From Yersinia bercovieri ATCC 43970 (GTDB taxonomy: Bacteria; Pseudomonadota; Gammaproteobacteria; Enterobacterales; Enterobacteriaceae): a stretch of 64,000 nucleotides of DNA. Positions 8,696-17,090 of the stretch are shown here, one piece after another. How positions within the stretch are numbered: position 1 is the first letter of the stretch; every line of letters starts with the position of its first letter. The DNA is taken from assembly GCF_013282745.1 (NCBI RefSeq), contig NZ_CP054044.1, positions 1,240,001 through 1,304,000 on the forward strand, in the 5' to 3' direction. The notes under the pieces were generated by a model. The model worked only from the letters and a program-made list of their open reading frames with translations. It made no database searches and had not been told where the DNA came from. Made by a program: the position numbers and the translations under genes.

Positions 8696-10783
8696 ATGAA
8701 CATTAATCCTCAAGGCTTTGAGATACGTAACCGAGAAGTTAACAACCTTTATCAGGCTTTAGCACAATCAGATTTATCACTTGACGATGCTGAATTATTC
8801 TTCGATTTTCCAATGTACAAAGGTGATGATGACAATCTCGTTATTTCACAAATGCTGCTTATAAGCCCTATTTATGGAGTAATAATATTTTATTCATCTG
8901 GAGCCACAGAGTATAATTTTGAAGCATTAAATAAAGATGACCGAAGCTTAGAGCGTGTTGCAAGTTTTGTTGCAGCCCGCTTACTTAAAAATGATCGCTT
9001 AAGAAGAGGTATGCTCGCTTTTAGCTTACCCGTGAATACTTTATTATATTCCCCTCTAATTGATGGAAATACTATTAGAGTAGATTCATTAAGAAACCCT
9101 GTTGTGGCGACCACCAGAGAATTAATAGCCTCTATTGAATCGTTTAGAAAAGACTTTGCTGAAAATATTTTCTACGAAGCTATTTCGACAATACAAGGAG
9201 CTAAGGGCTTATTAAAACCTGAAGACAGGAATATAGAAAAACTTCCTCCTGGTTCAAAAGCCGAAAAAATAATGGGGGTTGAGTCAAAAATTCTAATGTT
9301 CGATAAAGATCAACAAGAAGGATATATTCCTGCACTTAATGGTCCACAGCGTATTAGAGGGTTGGCTGGGTCTGGTAAAACTGTAATTCTCGCAATGAAA
9401 GTTGCACAAACATTGCTACGTGACGAAACTCGAAGAGCAACTATTCTTTATACTTTTAGTACAAAGAGCCTTTATCAGCATGTAATTAGACTTATCCAAC
9501 GATTTTATCGAGAGTTTCATGATGATTCCACGAACCTCGATAGATTGACAGTAATGCACTCTTGGGGAGGAAGATCAAATGCTGGTGTCTACTATGAAGC
9601 ATGCCAAGCTTTCGGTCATGATTTTTTGACTTATCCCGCAGCTCAAGCAGCTAGCAGAGGGGGCATGGACCCATTCGAATTTGCTTGTAAAGACTTACTT
9701 GAAAGTGTCGAAGTAAAACCTCTATTTGATTTTGTATTTGTTGATGAAGCCCAAGACTATGGTATTTACTTTATGAGGCTATGTACAAAATTAGCCCGTG
9801 ATAAACAAGTCTGCTTTGGTGCTGATATTTTTCAAAACATTTTTCAGAAGAAAAGCCCAACAGCAAAAGAGATCTTTGACGACGGCACTGAGTTTCTTAA
9901 AGATAAGTTTCTTGAGGTTTGTTATCGAACACCTCTAGGTATTTTGGTTAGTGCCCATGCTTTGGGATTAGGCGTTTATGGCAATCAAGTGCAAAAAATA
10001 GAAAGTGTCGGGTATTGGGAAGATCTTGGTTATAATGTTTTATCAAGAGAGAATGGCGAATTCCAAGAGTCAGAATTAGTTGATGTTTTAAGGGAAACAA
10101 AGAACTCTCCAACATTCTCACATGAAGATACTAGAGAACTATTAAGTTATAATTTTGAATGTAAAGACTTAGAAGATGAAATTAATAAAGTAGCAACATC
10201 AATTGAGAATGACATCATGAGGGAAGGACTTCTTCCTGAAGATATTTTAGTTATATGTGCTGATGATTACCATTGTAACCCATATTTTAACAAACTAACT
10301 AAAGTACTTTCCGTGAGAGATATCCATACAAATAATGTTCATGCTGAAAAAATATCAATTCATGATTTCAAGGTAAAAGGTAGAGTAACATTAAGTACAA
10401 TTCACAAAGCAAAAGGAAATGAAGCCTATTCTGTATATATCATGGGCACTGACTTCTTATGTCATAACTTAAATATAAGAAATAGAAATTTATTATTTAC
10501 TGCGATGACAAGAACAAAAGGTTGGCTATATATAAGTGGTATCGGTGAACTTACAAGACAACTCAAAAAAGAGATTGAGATGGCTTTAAATAACGTTCCA
10601 CATATAAGATTCACATATCCTACCGCAAAAGAAGCTCAGCAGATTGAACATGATATTAAGCACGGAGAACGAACATCCGCAAAAGACTTAAGTGAGCTTG
10701 AGGCTATGTTGCAAAAATTCGGCAGTCTAGAAAATGTGCAGAAACTCCTAGATGAGCAAGCTGGTAAAAAAGGTAGAAAATGA
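8696..10783 (+). CDS. superfamily 1 DNA/RNA helicase, UvrD-like
   Basis: About 695-residue helicase. Motifs counted from the ATG at 8696: Walker A GLAGSGKT (222-229), Walker B VFVDEAQD (347-354), GADIFQNIF (374-382, motif III position), YRTP (410-413), motif V TLSTIHKAKGNEA (565-577), and motif VI LFTAMTRTKGWL (600-611). This is a complete SF1 set, so ATPase activity is expected. The first 200 residues match no domain I can name. A stretch around residues 45-70 (VISQMLLISPIYGVIIFY) vaguely recalls NERD-type nuclease strands but lacks clear catalytic residues. AAAGAGA precedes the ATG; an in-frame TTG at 8663 is an alternative start. Its stop overlaps the next gene by 4 nt. Strongly AT-rich against its surroundings, suggesting transfer. 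Confidence 0.85.
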   Translation: MNINPQGFEIRNREVNNLYQALAQSDLSLDDAELFFDFPMYKGDDDNLVISQMLLISPIYGVIIFYSSGATEYNFEALNKDDRSLERVASFVAARLLKNDRLRRGMLAFSLPVNTLLYSPLIDGNTIRVDSLRNPVVATTRELIASIESFRKDFAENIFYEAISTIQGAKGLLKPEDRNIEKLPPGSKAEKIMGVESKILMFDKDQQEGYIPALNGPQRIRGLAGSGKTVILAMKVAQTLLRDETRRATILYTFSTKSLYQHVIRLIQRFYREFHDDSTNLDRLTVMHSWGGRSNAGVYYEACQAFGHDFLTYPAAQAASRGGMDPFEFACKDLLESVEVKPLFDFVFVDEAQDYGIYFMRLCTKLARDKQVCFGADIFQNIFQKKSPTAKEIFDDGTEFLKDKFLEVCYRTPLGILVSAHALGLGVYGNQVQKIESVGYWEDLGYNVLSRENGEFQESELVDVLRETKNSPTFSHEDTRELLSYNFECKDLEDEINKVATSIENDIMREGLLPEDILVICADDYHCNPYFNKLTKVLSVRDIHTNNVHAEKISIHDFKVKGRVTLSTIHKAKGNEAYSVYIMGTDFLCHNLNIRNRNLLFTAMTRTKGWLYISGIGELTRQLKKEIEMALNNVPHIRFTYPTAKEAQQIEHDIKHGERTSAKDLSELEAMLQKFGSLENVQKLLDEQAGKKGRK

Positions 10784-11481
10784 ACGTATTTAGAGAGATT
10801 AGAGCCATAAGAGCTTGTGTATCACTGGTCGAAAATGCCGGTTTACTAAGTGATCTTAATGAATCTGTGAACTTACCTTACAATTACGTTGCACAAGCTC
10901 GCGGACTCCCATATTTAGAGTATTGGAACTTATACAAAAGGAATTTTTGGTTTCACATTAAACTGAGTGATGATGGGCTTATTTTATTTGAAGAAACCAC
11001 CTTCAGATATATAATGAGTCCAATATCTATTCCTACGATAGGTGACTTTATTAATTATGAGTTAGGTAGTGATTGGGATTCATTCACGGAAGAAGAACAA
11101 AATAGTTACATACAGTCCCAGAATTTCAAAAATTCCTATGAAAGCTTTATTGAAACCACTTCTGACTATAAAAGTTTTACTCCAATAAGATTAGATCAAC
11201 ATCCACATCAGCGCAAAGCTATTACACATCCAGCCCATCATTTACATATAGGCTACGAAAATGAATCGAGAATACCAGTCAAACGTGTATTAACGCCGTT
11301 GGCATTCACAGCTTTTATATTATCTACATTTTATCCCGATGGATGGAAAAAACTCCATATTGATGGGCATATAAATGAGGAAAGTATCTGTGAGTTGAAA
11401 TCAAAATTATCTATGATTGGGCATATAGATCAATGTTATTGGGATACAACCTGGGAGGAGAATAGACTTTATCTAGTATGA
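10780..11481 (+). CDS. DUF2290-like protein coupled to the helicase
   Basis: 233-residue protein of unknown function. It starts inside the helicase stop (ATGA overlap), so the two are translationally coupled and probably work together. No signal peptide, membrane segment or nucleotide-binding loop is seen. A conserved-looking core HPAHHLHIGYENESRIPVKR (residues 150-169) leads into LTPLAFTAFILSTFYPDGW. This pattern of His-rich strand, basic strand and aromatic helix resembles DUF2290 as I remember it; that assignment is unverified. Cytoplasmic location is expected. The same AT-rich base use as the helicase indicates they moved as a unit. Function unknown; a role in defence is a hypothesis (see findings). 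Confidence 0.8.
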   Translation: MNVFREIRAIRACVSLVENAGLLSDLNESVNLPYNYVAQARGLPYLEYWNLYKRNFWFHIKLSDDGLILFEETTFRYIMSPISIPTIGDFINYELGSDWDSFTEEEQNSYIQSQNFKNSYESFIETTSDYKSFTPIRLDQHPHQRKAITHPAHHLHIGYENESRIPVKRVLTPLAFTAFILSTFYPDGWKKLHIDGHINEESICELKSKLSMIGHIDQCYWDTTWEENRLYLV

Positions 11482-12038
11482 ACGTGGCCATGAAGATGGA
11501 AAGTGTTTTTGCAGTCACTTTCCATAAATTATTTATTTTTCATAAAGATATATAATTTCTACTCATGCTATCGCCATTCTATTGTTTCAAAAATATCAGG
11601 TAATTATAAGCATAAAATTATATGTACCAAACTGCGTACCAAAAAACTTTAATGAAATTAAAAATAAATAAATATCAATGCATTACATCAAAAATAATAA
11701 ACAAATCCAAAATATCGATTAACTTCTCACCGCATTTCAGCACGTCGCAAAAAATTTCTAATACCAAAAATTAAGTTGCACCTCAAATGTTGGATAACAA
11801 CCTGACATTTAGAGGTGCACTTTTATGATTTCTCATCGCCACAATATCCCCGCTTACCTTGCCGGACCGCTGGTTTTAACTGGTAGTGGAGGTTTTGTTC
11901 ATAGGTGAATATGTATTCATAAAACGCAAAGGTAATTTGAGTGCTTTCCGGACGCTCAAAAATAAGAATCCGTGAGATTGCTAGTCGCTAACACTCAATC
12001 TAATATTGTGAGAGATAAGTTGGTAAAAGGAAATCATC
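11482..12038. other. AT-rich intergenic stretch with inverted repeat and tiny ORF
   Basis: About 550 bp without a clear gene. An imperfect inverted repeat pairs TGCACCTCAAATGT (11777-11790) with ACATTTAGAGGTGCA (11805-11819), followed by CTTTT, and may be a terminator or a mobile-element end. Directly after it lies a 27-codon ORF (11825-11908) with GAGGTG eight nt before its ATG, possibly the 5' scrap of a lost gene. Near 11622-11645 gtaccaaa/gtaccaaaa occurs twice, as in some recombinase sites. The cigR promoter must lie in 11910-12030. Confidence 0.4.
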
Positions 12039-12521
12039 ATGTTTAAGTGTCGCGGTTTAATCGCAGTATTGGCAGCTATTATCTCTCTTTCCATGTTTGC
12101 AACACCGGCACTGGCAAATCCGGGTAATGGCAACAGTGGTGGTAACCATGGCAATAGCGGCAATCATGGGAATAGCCAAAAAGGTAACGCTAGCCAGAAA
12201 AATACCACGTCAGCCGATCATCGTAAAAACTATGGTAAACCTGATCATGTTGACTCAGATATTAACTATAACTTAGCCCGCAATCTGGCAGTTAACTTCG
12301 GCCTGACGGGTTATCAATCATTGCCGCCAGGCATAGCGAAAAATTTGGCCCGCGGGAAACCCCTTCCTCCAGGCATTGCAAAGAAAAGTGTTCCTGCTTC
12401 CATGCTGGGGCAGCTCCCTTATTACCCAGGATATGAGTGGAAGATGGTGGGTAATGATTTGGTGCTGATCGCATTGAGCACTGCCGTCGTAACGGCAATC
12501 ATTAACGGCGTTTTTGATTAG
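12039..12521 (+). CDS. cigR: CigR-family membrane protein
   Basis: 160-residue exported protein. A signal peptide (about residues 1-26, ending TPALA) is followed by a low-complexity Gly/Asn/Ser/His-rich linker (28-58). Next is a tandem motif LPPGIAKNLARGKPLPPGIAKK (96-117), then a YYPGYEWKMVGNDLVLI strand (RcnB-like) and a hydrophobic C-terminus (about 142-158) that could anchor it. The doubled LPPGI signature and layout identify the CigR family. In Salmonella CigR is encoded on SPI-3 beside selC and acts as an anti-virulence regulator. Here it also lies about 0.8 kb from selC. AAAAGGAAATC precedes the ATG. Role in this organism unproven. Confidence 0.82.
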   Translation: MFKCRGLIAVLAAIISLSMFATPALANPGNGNSGGNHGNSGNHGNSQKGNASQKNTTSADHRKNYGKPDHVDSDINYNLARNLAVNFGLTGYQSLPPGIAKNLARGKPLPPGIAKKSVPASMLGQLPYYPGYEWKMVGNDLVLIALSTAVVTAIINGVFD

Positions 12522-12527
12522 TATCAA

Positions 12528-12556
12528 AATTGCCCTGGCTTTCAGGGCAATTTATT
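12528..12556 (+). terminator. bidirectional terminator cigR/arsC
   Basis: AATTGCCCTG-gcttt-CAGGGCAATT followed by TATTA, directly after the cigR stop and just before the convergent arsC stop. The A/T flanks suit termination from both sides. Confidence 0.75.
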
Positions 12557-12562
12557 AAGCAC

Positions 12563-12988
12563 TTATTTATATTGTTTGCCAAATGCATCAATAACCCTTT
12601 CGCCATCTTCTTTGGTAAACACACCTTTTTGTGGTTCAGGCAATATTTCAAGCACTATTTCTGAAGGGCGACATAGTCGTGTTCCCTGTGGGGTAACAAC
12701 AATCGGGCGGTTAATCAGAATAGGATATTGCAACATAAAATCGATTAACTGATCGTCCGTAAACGGGTTTTCTGCCAGCCTTAGCTGTTCATAAGGCTCA
12801 ACATTCTTACGCAATAAGGCCCTGACACTTATTCCCATATTAGCAATGAGCTTTACCAGCTTATCGCGGCTCGGGGGTGTTTCGAGATAATAAATAACTG
12901 TTGGTTCGACTCCACTATTGCGGATGAGTTCTAACGTATTACGGGATGTACCACAGTCTGGATTGTGATAAATAGTAATGTTGCTCAT
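12563..12988 (-). CDS. arsC: glutaredoxin-dependent arsenate reductase
   Basis: 141-residue cytoplasmic enzyme reducing arsenate to arsenite. It opens MSNITIYHNPDCGTSRNT; Cys12 within the HNPDCGTSR loop is the catalytic cysteine, and the RPIVVTP segment carries the third conserved arginine of the family. No arsB, arsR or arsH lies alongside, so this is an orphan arsC and must rely on an exporter elsewhere. Some ArsC-like proteins (YffB type) lack reductase activity, but the residues here favour true ArsC. Confidence 0.92.
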   Translation of the reverse strand: MSNITIYHNPDCGTSRNTLELIRNSGVEPTVIYYLETPPSRDKLVKLIANMGISVRALLRKNVEPYEQLRLAENPFTDDQLIDFMLQYPILINRPIVVTPQGTRLCRPSEIVLEILPEPQKGVFTKEDGERVIDAFGKQYK

Positions 12989-13255
12989 ATCAGTATCTCA
13001 TTACAAATTGAAAGAGAGGCGCAATGCCAGCATAAGCAGAGTCATGACAATCTCAATGCCATCATAGCGTCGATATCACCAAGTAATCATCAACATTCAT
13101 TATGTTTTAATGATCTGCTTCGAATATATGCCCCAACTGTGCCTCTGCATAGGTAGAAACCTGTAGAACGCAGTCTACCCAAATGGATCATTACCTTTTT
13201 AAATATTCGATTATAAAAAATTATGTTGAGTCACAGAGAGTTTGGAAAACTATTT

Positions 13256-13350
13256 TGGCGGAAGACCACAGGAGTCGAACCTGCCGAGGACCGCTGGCGG
13301 CCCCATCTGGATTTGAAGTCCAGCCGCCCCACCGGGGACGATGATCTTCC
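13256..13350 (-). tRNA. selC: tRNA-Sec (UCA anticodon)
   Basis: 95-nt gene running from 13350 (GGAAGATCATC...) to 13256 (...GGTCTTCCGCCA) with CCA encoded. The anticodon loop CTTCAAA gives UCA. The long variable arm and extended acceptor stem typical of selenocysteine tRNA are present, and it closely matches E. coli selC. A TATAAT box on the minus strand (13382-13377) lies 27 nt before the mature 5' end. It serves the UGA codon in fdoG at 38.4 kb through SelA and SelB. The selC 3' end is a known island integration site; here the 3' side faces arsC, cigR and the helicase pair. Confidence 0.97.
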
Positions 13351-13484
13351 ATAGATATGCATTATCTAAGTCGGCGATTATAGCGCGTTTATTGTATGGC
13401 GCTATTCATTAGATATGAGTTGGTGAATAAATGGCTCTATTGCATTAACGGAAATCACTCCGCAGCAGTGGTGTTGTCGCCAGG

Positions 13485-13514
13485 TAAGTGCAGCCTGTTA
13501 CCAGACTGCACTTA
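13485..13514 (-). terminator. hairpin after ampC
   Basis: TAAGTGCAG (13485-13493) pairs perfectly with CTGCACTTA (13506-13514), 36 nt beyond the ampC stop. There is no U-tract on the minus strand, so it may protect the 3' end or be a weak terminator. Confidence 0.45.
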
Positions 13515-13549
13515 TATCCAGCTCTAAAGGGGTCAGGCCGATATGACTC

Positions 13550-14716
13550 TCAACGCAATGCCTGAAGAATATTATAGGCAGCTTGTACGCGGACAGGATT
13601 AGGGTAATTCTTGTTAGCCAACATCACTATGCCAATATTCTCCTCTGGGATGAAGACAATATAAGCCCCAAAACCATTGGTAGCACCGGTCTTATGCACC
13701 CAAGATGCCCGTATCGCAGGGTGTGGTGGCTGCAATTCCTCAGCTTTACGCGGTTTCAACGCGATATCATTGCCACTGTCGGCAATGACCCTCTGTGGGT
13801 TGATAGGCCAGTTATACATTTCCCACCCCAACCCTTGGAACATCTCTCCCGCTTGGAAATAGCGAGACTGGGCCGCGATGAGCGCTCTCTTTAACTTATC
13901 GTTTTCAGCAGGCAGGCTATCAGGGCTCATATTGGCCTGCATAAATCTCACCATATCTTGCGAGGTGGATTTCACGCCATAGGCTTCCTCACCCAACATG
14001 CCTAATGTGACACGTACTGGCTGACCATCCTTATATCCCCATGCATAGTTTGACTGCATCGACTCAGGGACAGTGATAAAAGTATGTTTCAGTTTTAATG
14101 GCTGGAACACATTTTTCATCATGTAGTTTTCAAATGTTAACTGGCTTTTCTTCACCGCCAGCGCACCAAATAAGCCAATGCTGGCATTGGAGTAATTTCG
14201 CATTACCCCTGGAGCCCATTGTGGCTGCCATTGTTGATAATATTGCCATAATGATTTCTGGTCGGTCACCGAATCGGGGAGTTGAAGAGGAAGCCCGCCC
14301 GCAGTGTAAGTCGCCAGATGCAACATTTTCACCTTTTTCCACTGATTCCCCGTTAGCTCAGAAGCGTATTCCGTCACAGGATCATTAAGGTTCATCATTC
14401 CGGTTTGTACCGCATACTCCCCGGCAACTCCGGTAAAGGTCTTACTCACCGAACCGAGCTCAAACAGGGTATTTTCTGTTACTCGGCGGCCTGTTTTTAT
14501 ATCCGCGACGCCATAGTTAAAAAATTGCGGCTTGCCGTCATAAAATACCGCGACGGCCATACCGGGAATATCCTGTTCTTTGAGCAATGGCGTAAGGGTG
14601 TTATTAACGATAGCTGCAACCTGTTGTTCCGTCAGTATTGTTTGTGCTGAGGTACAAAGTGGGGAGGTTGCAATAGCGGCTAAGACCAAAGTAGTGATTA
14701 TAGACTTTTTCATCAT
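13550..14716 (-). CDS. ampC: class C beta-lactamase
   Basis: Periplasmic serine beta-lactamase hydrolysing cephalosporins. 388 aa from the ATG at 14716 (GGAAGATCCCCA ahead of it); the frame stays open 22 codons further but those lack a signal-peptide start. Signal peptide about residues 1-24 (MMKKSIITTLVLAAIATSPL). Class C motifs: SVSK (nucleophile Ser, in ELGSVSKTFTG), YSN (NYSNASIG) and KTG (HKTGATNGFG). It diverges from ampR with a 133-bp shared control region, which predicts induction by cell-wall recycling products via AmpR. Confidence 0.96.
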   Translation of the reverse strand: MMKKSIITTLVLAAIATSPLCTSAQTILTEQQVAAIVNNTLTPLLKEQDIPGMAVAVFYDGKPQFFNYGVADIKTGRRVTENTLFELGSVSKTFTGVAGEYAVQTGMMNLNDPVTEYASELTGNQWKKVKMLHLATYTAGGLPLQLPDSVTDQKSLWQYYQQWQPQWAPGVMRNYSNASIGLFGALAVKKSQLTFENYMMKNVFQPLKLKHTFITVPESMQSNYAWGYKDGQPVRVTLGMLGEEAYGVKSTSQDMVRFMQANMSPDSLPAENDKLKRALIAAQSRYFQAGEMFQGLGWEMYNWPINPQRVIADSGNDIALKPRKAEELQPPHPAIRASWVHKTGATNGFGAYIVFIPEENIGIVMLANKNYPNPVRVQAAYNILQALR

Positions 14717-14849
14717 TGGGGATCTTCCATAGACTGGTAAATGACACACAGTGTGGCTCCTTCTGCGGCACAAATTCTGCAAGGATTGACTATGGATAAC
14801 AATCGATTATATTTGGCATTTAATAATAGAAAATCTAACAGATAAGCCT
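14717..14849. promoter_or_regulatory. ampR-ampC divergent control region
   Basis: 133 bp between the two start codons, where AmpR is expected to bind (LysR-type T-N11-A sites). AT-rich sequence around 14806-14840 contains candidate promoters for both genes. The exact operator was not pinned down by eye. Confidence 0.6.
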
Positions 14850-15743
14850 ATGGTACGCAGCTATATTCCGTTAAATGCACTTCGTGCCTTCGAAGCTGCG
14901 GCCAGACAGTTAAGTTTTACTAAGGCTGCTATCGAATTAAATGTTACCCATGCCGCAATAAGCCAGCAAGTCAAAGCCCTGGAACAACGCCTCAACTGTC
15001 GCCTCTTTATTCGTATTTCACGCGGATTAGTGCTAACAACGGAAGGTGAGAATCTACTCCCCATCCTTAACAACTCCTTTGATAGGATAGCTGACACCCT
15101 AGACCGTTTTTCTGCTGGGATGATGCGTGAAAAAATCAGAGTGGGCGTTGTTGGGACCTTCGCCACCGGCTATCTATTGTCGCGTTTGAGGCATTTTCAA
15201 CAGCATTACCCCCATGTGGATATTTTACTTTCCACACATAATAATCGCGTCGATGTTGTGGCTGAAGGGCTGGACTACGCCATTCGCTATGGCAATGGTG
15301 CCTGGCATGGCACGGAGTCGCAATTTTTATGCGATGCCCCCCTTGCGCCTTTGTGTGCTCCCTCATTAGCAGGGTGTTTACGTACCCCTAATGACCTTCA
15401 AAAATTTACTCTGCTTCGCTCCTATCGTCGCGATGAATGGTCGACATGGTTTACCGCCGCAGGGGGGTCTGTCCCTTCACCTTCCCAGCAAATAATCATG
15501 TTCGACTCGTCGGTAAGTATGCTGGAAGCGGCGCAAGAGGAAATAGGTATTGCGCTGGCCCCGCCGTCCATGTTTATGCACCTGCTACGTAGTGAACGCA
15601 TCATCCAACCTTTTAGCACGACGATTAACCTTGGAGGATATTGGTTAACTCGCCTACAATCCCGCACAGAAACTGCCGCGATGCGGGATTTTGCTCTGTG
15701 GTTATTGTCTGAGATGAAATCTGAAAGAGTCGAATCACGGTGA
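14850..15743 (+). CDS. ampR: LysR-type regulator of ampC
   Basis: 297-residue LysR-family regulator. The N-terminal winged HTH (about residues 7-65) reads LNALRAFEAAARQLSFTKAA...LNVTHAAISQQVKALE, close to AmpR of Citrobacter/Enterobacter. The effector domain follows from about residue 93 (KIRVGVVGTFATGYLLSRL). It represses ampC with UDP-MurNAc-pentapeptide and activates it with anhydromuropeptides in studied relatives. The divergent position and 133-bp spacing match the classical inducible ampR-ampC unit. Confidence 0.94.
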   Translation: MVRSYIPLNALRAFEAAARQLSFTKAAIELNVTHAAISQQVKALEQRLNCRLFIRISRGLVLTTEGENLLPILNNSFDRIADTLDRFSAGMMREKIRVGVVGTFATGYLLSRLRHFQQHYPHVDILLSTHNNRVDVVAEGLDYAIRYGNGAWHGTESQFLCDAPLAPLCAPSLAGCLRTPNDLQKFTLLRSYRRDEWSTWFTAAGGSVPSPSQQIIMFDSSVSMLEAAQEEIGIALAPPSMFMHLLRSERIIQPFSTTINLGGYWLTRLQSRTETAAMRDFALWLLSEMKSERVESR

Positions 15744-15804
15744 CAGATTCTGCTGTATTTACGGAATCACTCAGCGGTTATGTCTCTACAACAGCTCGAA
15801 AGGG

Positions 15805-16998
15805 CTAATAGTTCACTTCGCCATATTTATCACGGTGCTCTTTCGGGGTGATGGAATAGCCTTTTTTGAATACCGAATAGAAATATTGCAGTGACGGGTA
15901 ACCACACATTTGTGATATTTCATTGATAGGCAGCGAGGTAGCGGCCAGTAAATTGCGCGCTCGATCGAGCTTTTCTTCATGAATAACGCCATGAATCGTC
16001 TGCCCAATATCGTCTTTAAAGCGCTTTTCCAAATTCGAACGCGACATCCCTACCGCATCCAGCACCTGCTCCACCTTAATCCCCTTGCAGGCGTGATGAC
16101 GAATGTAGTGCATCGCCTGAATGACCGCCGGATCACGTAGCGAACGAAAATCCGTTGAACGGCGAGCTATCACTTTCACTGGAGGAACCAGAATGCGCTG
16201 CAACGGCGGGGCCTCTTGCTGTTTTTGGCGTTGGTTAAGGCGTTGATGTAACAACTTGGCCGCCCGATAGCCCATTTGCCGCGTCCCTTGCGCGACTGAT
16301 GAAAGTGCCACTCGCGATAAATAGCGGGTTAACTCTTCATTATCGATGCCAATCACACTCAGTTTTTCTGGTACGGCAATATCCAGATGCTCGCACACCT
16401 GCAATAAATGGCGCGCCCGCGCATCCGTCACGGCAATAATCCCCGTCTGATGCGGCAAGGTTTGTACCCAATCCGCCAACCGATTTTGGGTGTATTGCCA
16501 GTTCGCCGGCGCGGTGGCCATGCCTTGATAGACCACCCCTTGATATTGCTCCGCCGCCACTAATTGGCGGAAGGCATATTCCCGCTCCTGTGCCCAGCGC
16601 TTATCACTGCTGGCCGGTAGCCCGTAGAAAGCAAAACGATTTAAACCCTTCTCTTTCAGATGCATAAAAGCGGCCTCGACCAAGGCCTGATTGTCGGTCG
16701 CAATATAATCGACCGGCGGGTACTCCTCCGGCTGATGGTAAGAGCCGCCGACCCCGATGATAGGGACATCGACATTCACCAGCAGTTGCTCTATCTGCCG
16801 ATCATCAAAATCAGCTATAACACCATCACCCAGCCAATCACGGATGTTATCGATGCGACAGCGAAAATCCTCTTCAATAAAAATATCCCAATCGCACTGC
16901 GAAGCCTGTAAATACTCGCCGACGCCTTCCACTACTTGCCGGTCGTACACTTTATTAGCGTTAAACAGCAAAGTTATCCGGTAGCGTTTCTCAAACAT
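15805..16998 (-). CDS. xylR: xylose operon activator
   Basis: 397-residue D-xylose-responsive activator. An N-terminal LacI/RbsB-type sugar-binding domain (about residues 1-280, MFEKRYRITLLFNANKVYDRQ) is followed by two AraC-type HTH motifs at the C-terminus, ending CGYPSLQYFYSVFKKGYSITPKEHRDKYG. Length and domain order match E. coli XylR. It sits last in the xylFGH-R order. A 92-nt gap with an 8-bp inverted repeat (17041-17048 with 17071-17078) separates it from xylH, so partial termination or a separate xylR promoter is possible. Confidence 0.95.
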   Translation of the reverse strand: MFEKRYRITLLFNANKVYDRQVVEGVGEYLQASQCDWDIFIEEDFRCRIDNIRDWLGDGVIADFDDRQIEQLLVNVDVPIIGVGGSYHQPEEYPPVDYIATDNQALVEAAFMHLKEKGLNRFAFYGLPASSDKRWAQEREYAFRQLVAAEQYQGVVYQGMATAPANWQYTQNRLADWVQTLPHQTGIIAVTDARARHLLQVCEHLDIAVPEKLSVIGIDNEELTRYLSRVALSSVAQGTRQMGYRAAKLLHQRLNQRQKQQEAPPLQRILVPPVKVIARRSTDFRSLRDPAVIQAMHYIRHHACKGIKVEQVLDAVGMSRSNLEKRFKDDIGQTIHGVIHEEKLDRARNLLAATSLPINEISQMCGYPSLQYFYSVFKKGYSITPKEHRDKYGEVNY

Positions 16999-17090
16999 GG
17001 GAGTGGCTCCTGAAATGGATGGGGGATTAAAACGAAATCCGCAGAGAGATCAATGCAGTATGGCACTGAACTCTCTGCTGCGGGATAGGG

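Noticed and set aside
11622..11645. Repeated gtaccaaa as a recombinase core site
   Set aside because: Too short and no integrase gene nearby; mentioned only in the intergenic entry.
7741..13350. Search for a duplicated selC 3' end as an island attachment site
   Set aside because: No second copy of the selC 3' sequence was recognised near 7.7-8.6 kb, so att sites are not claimed.
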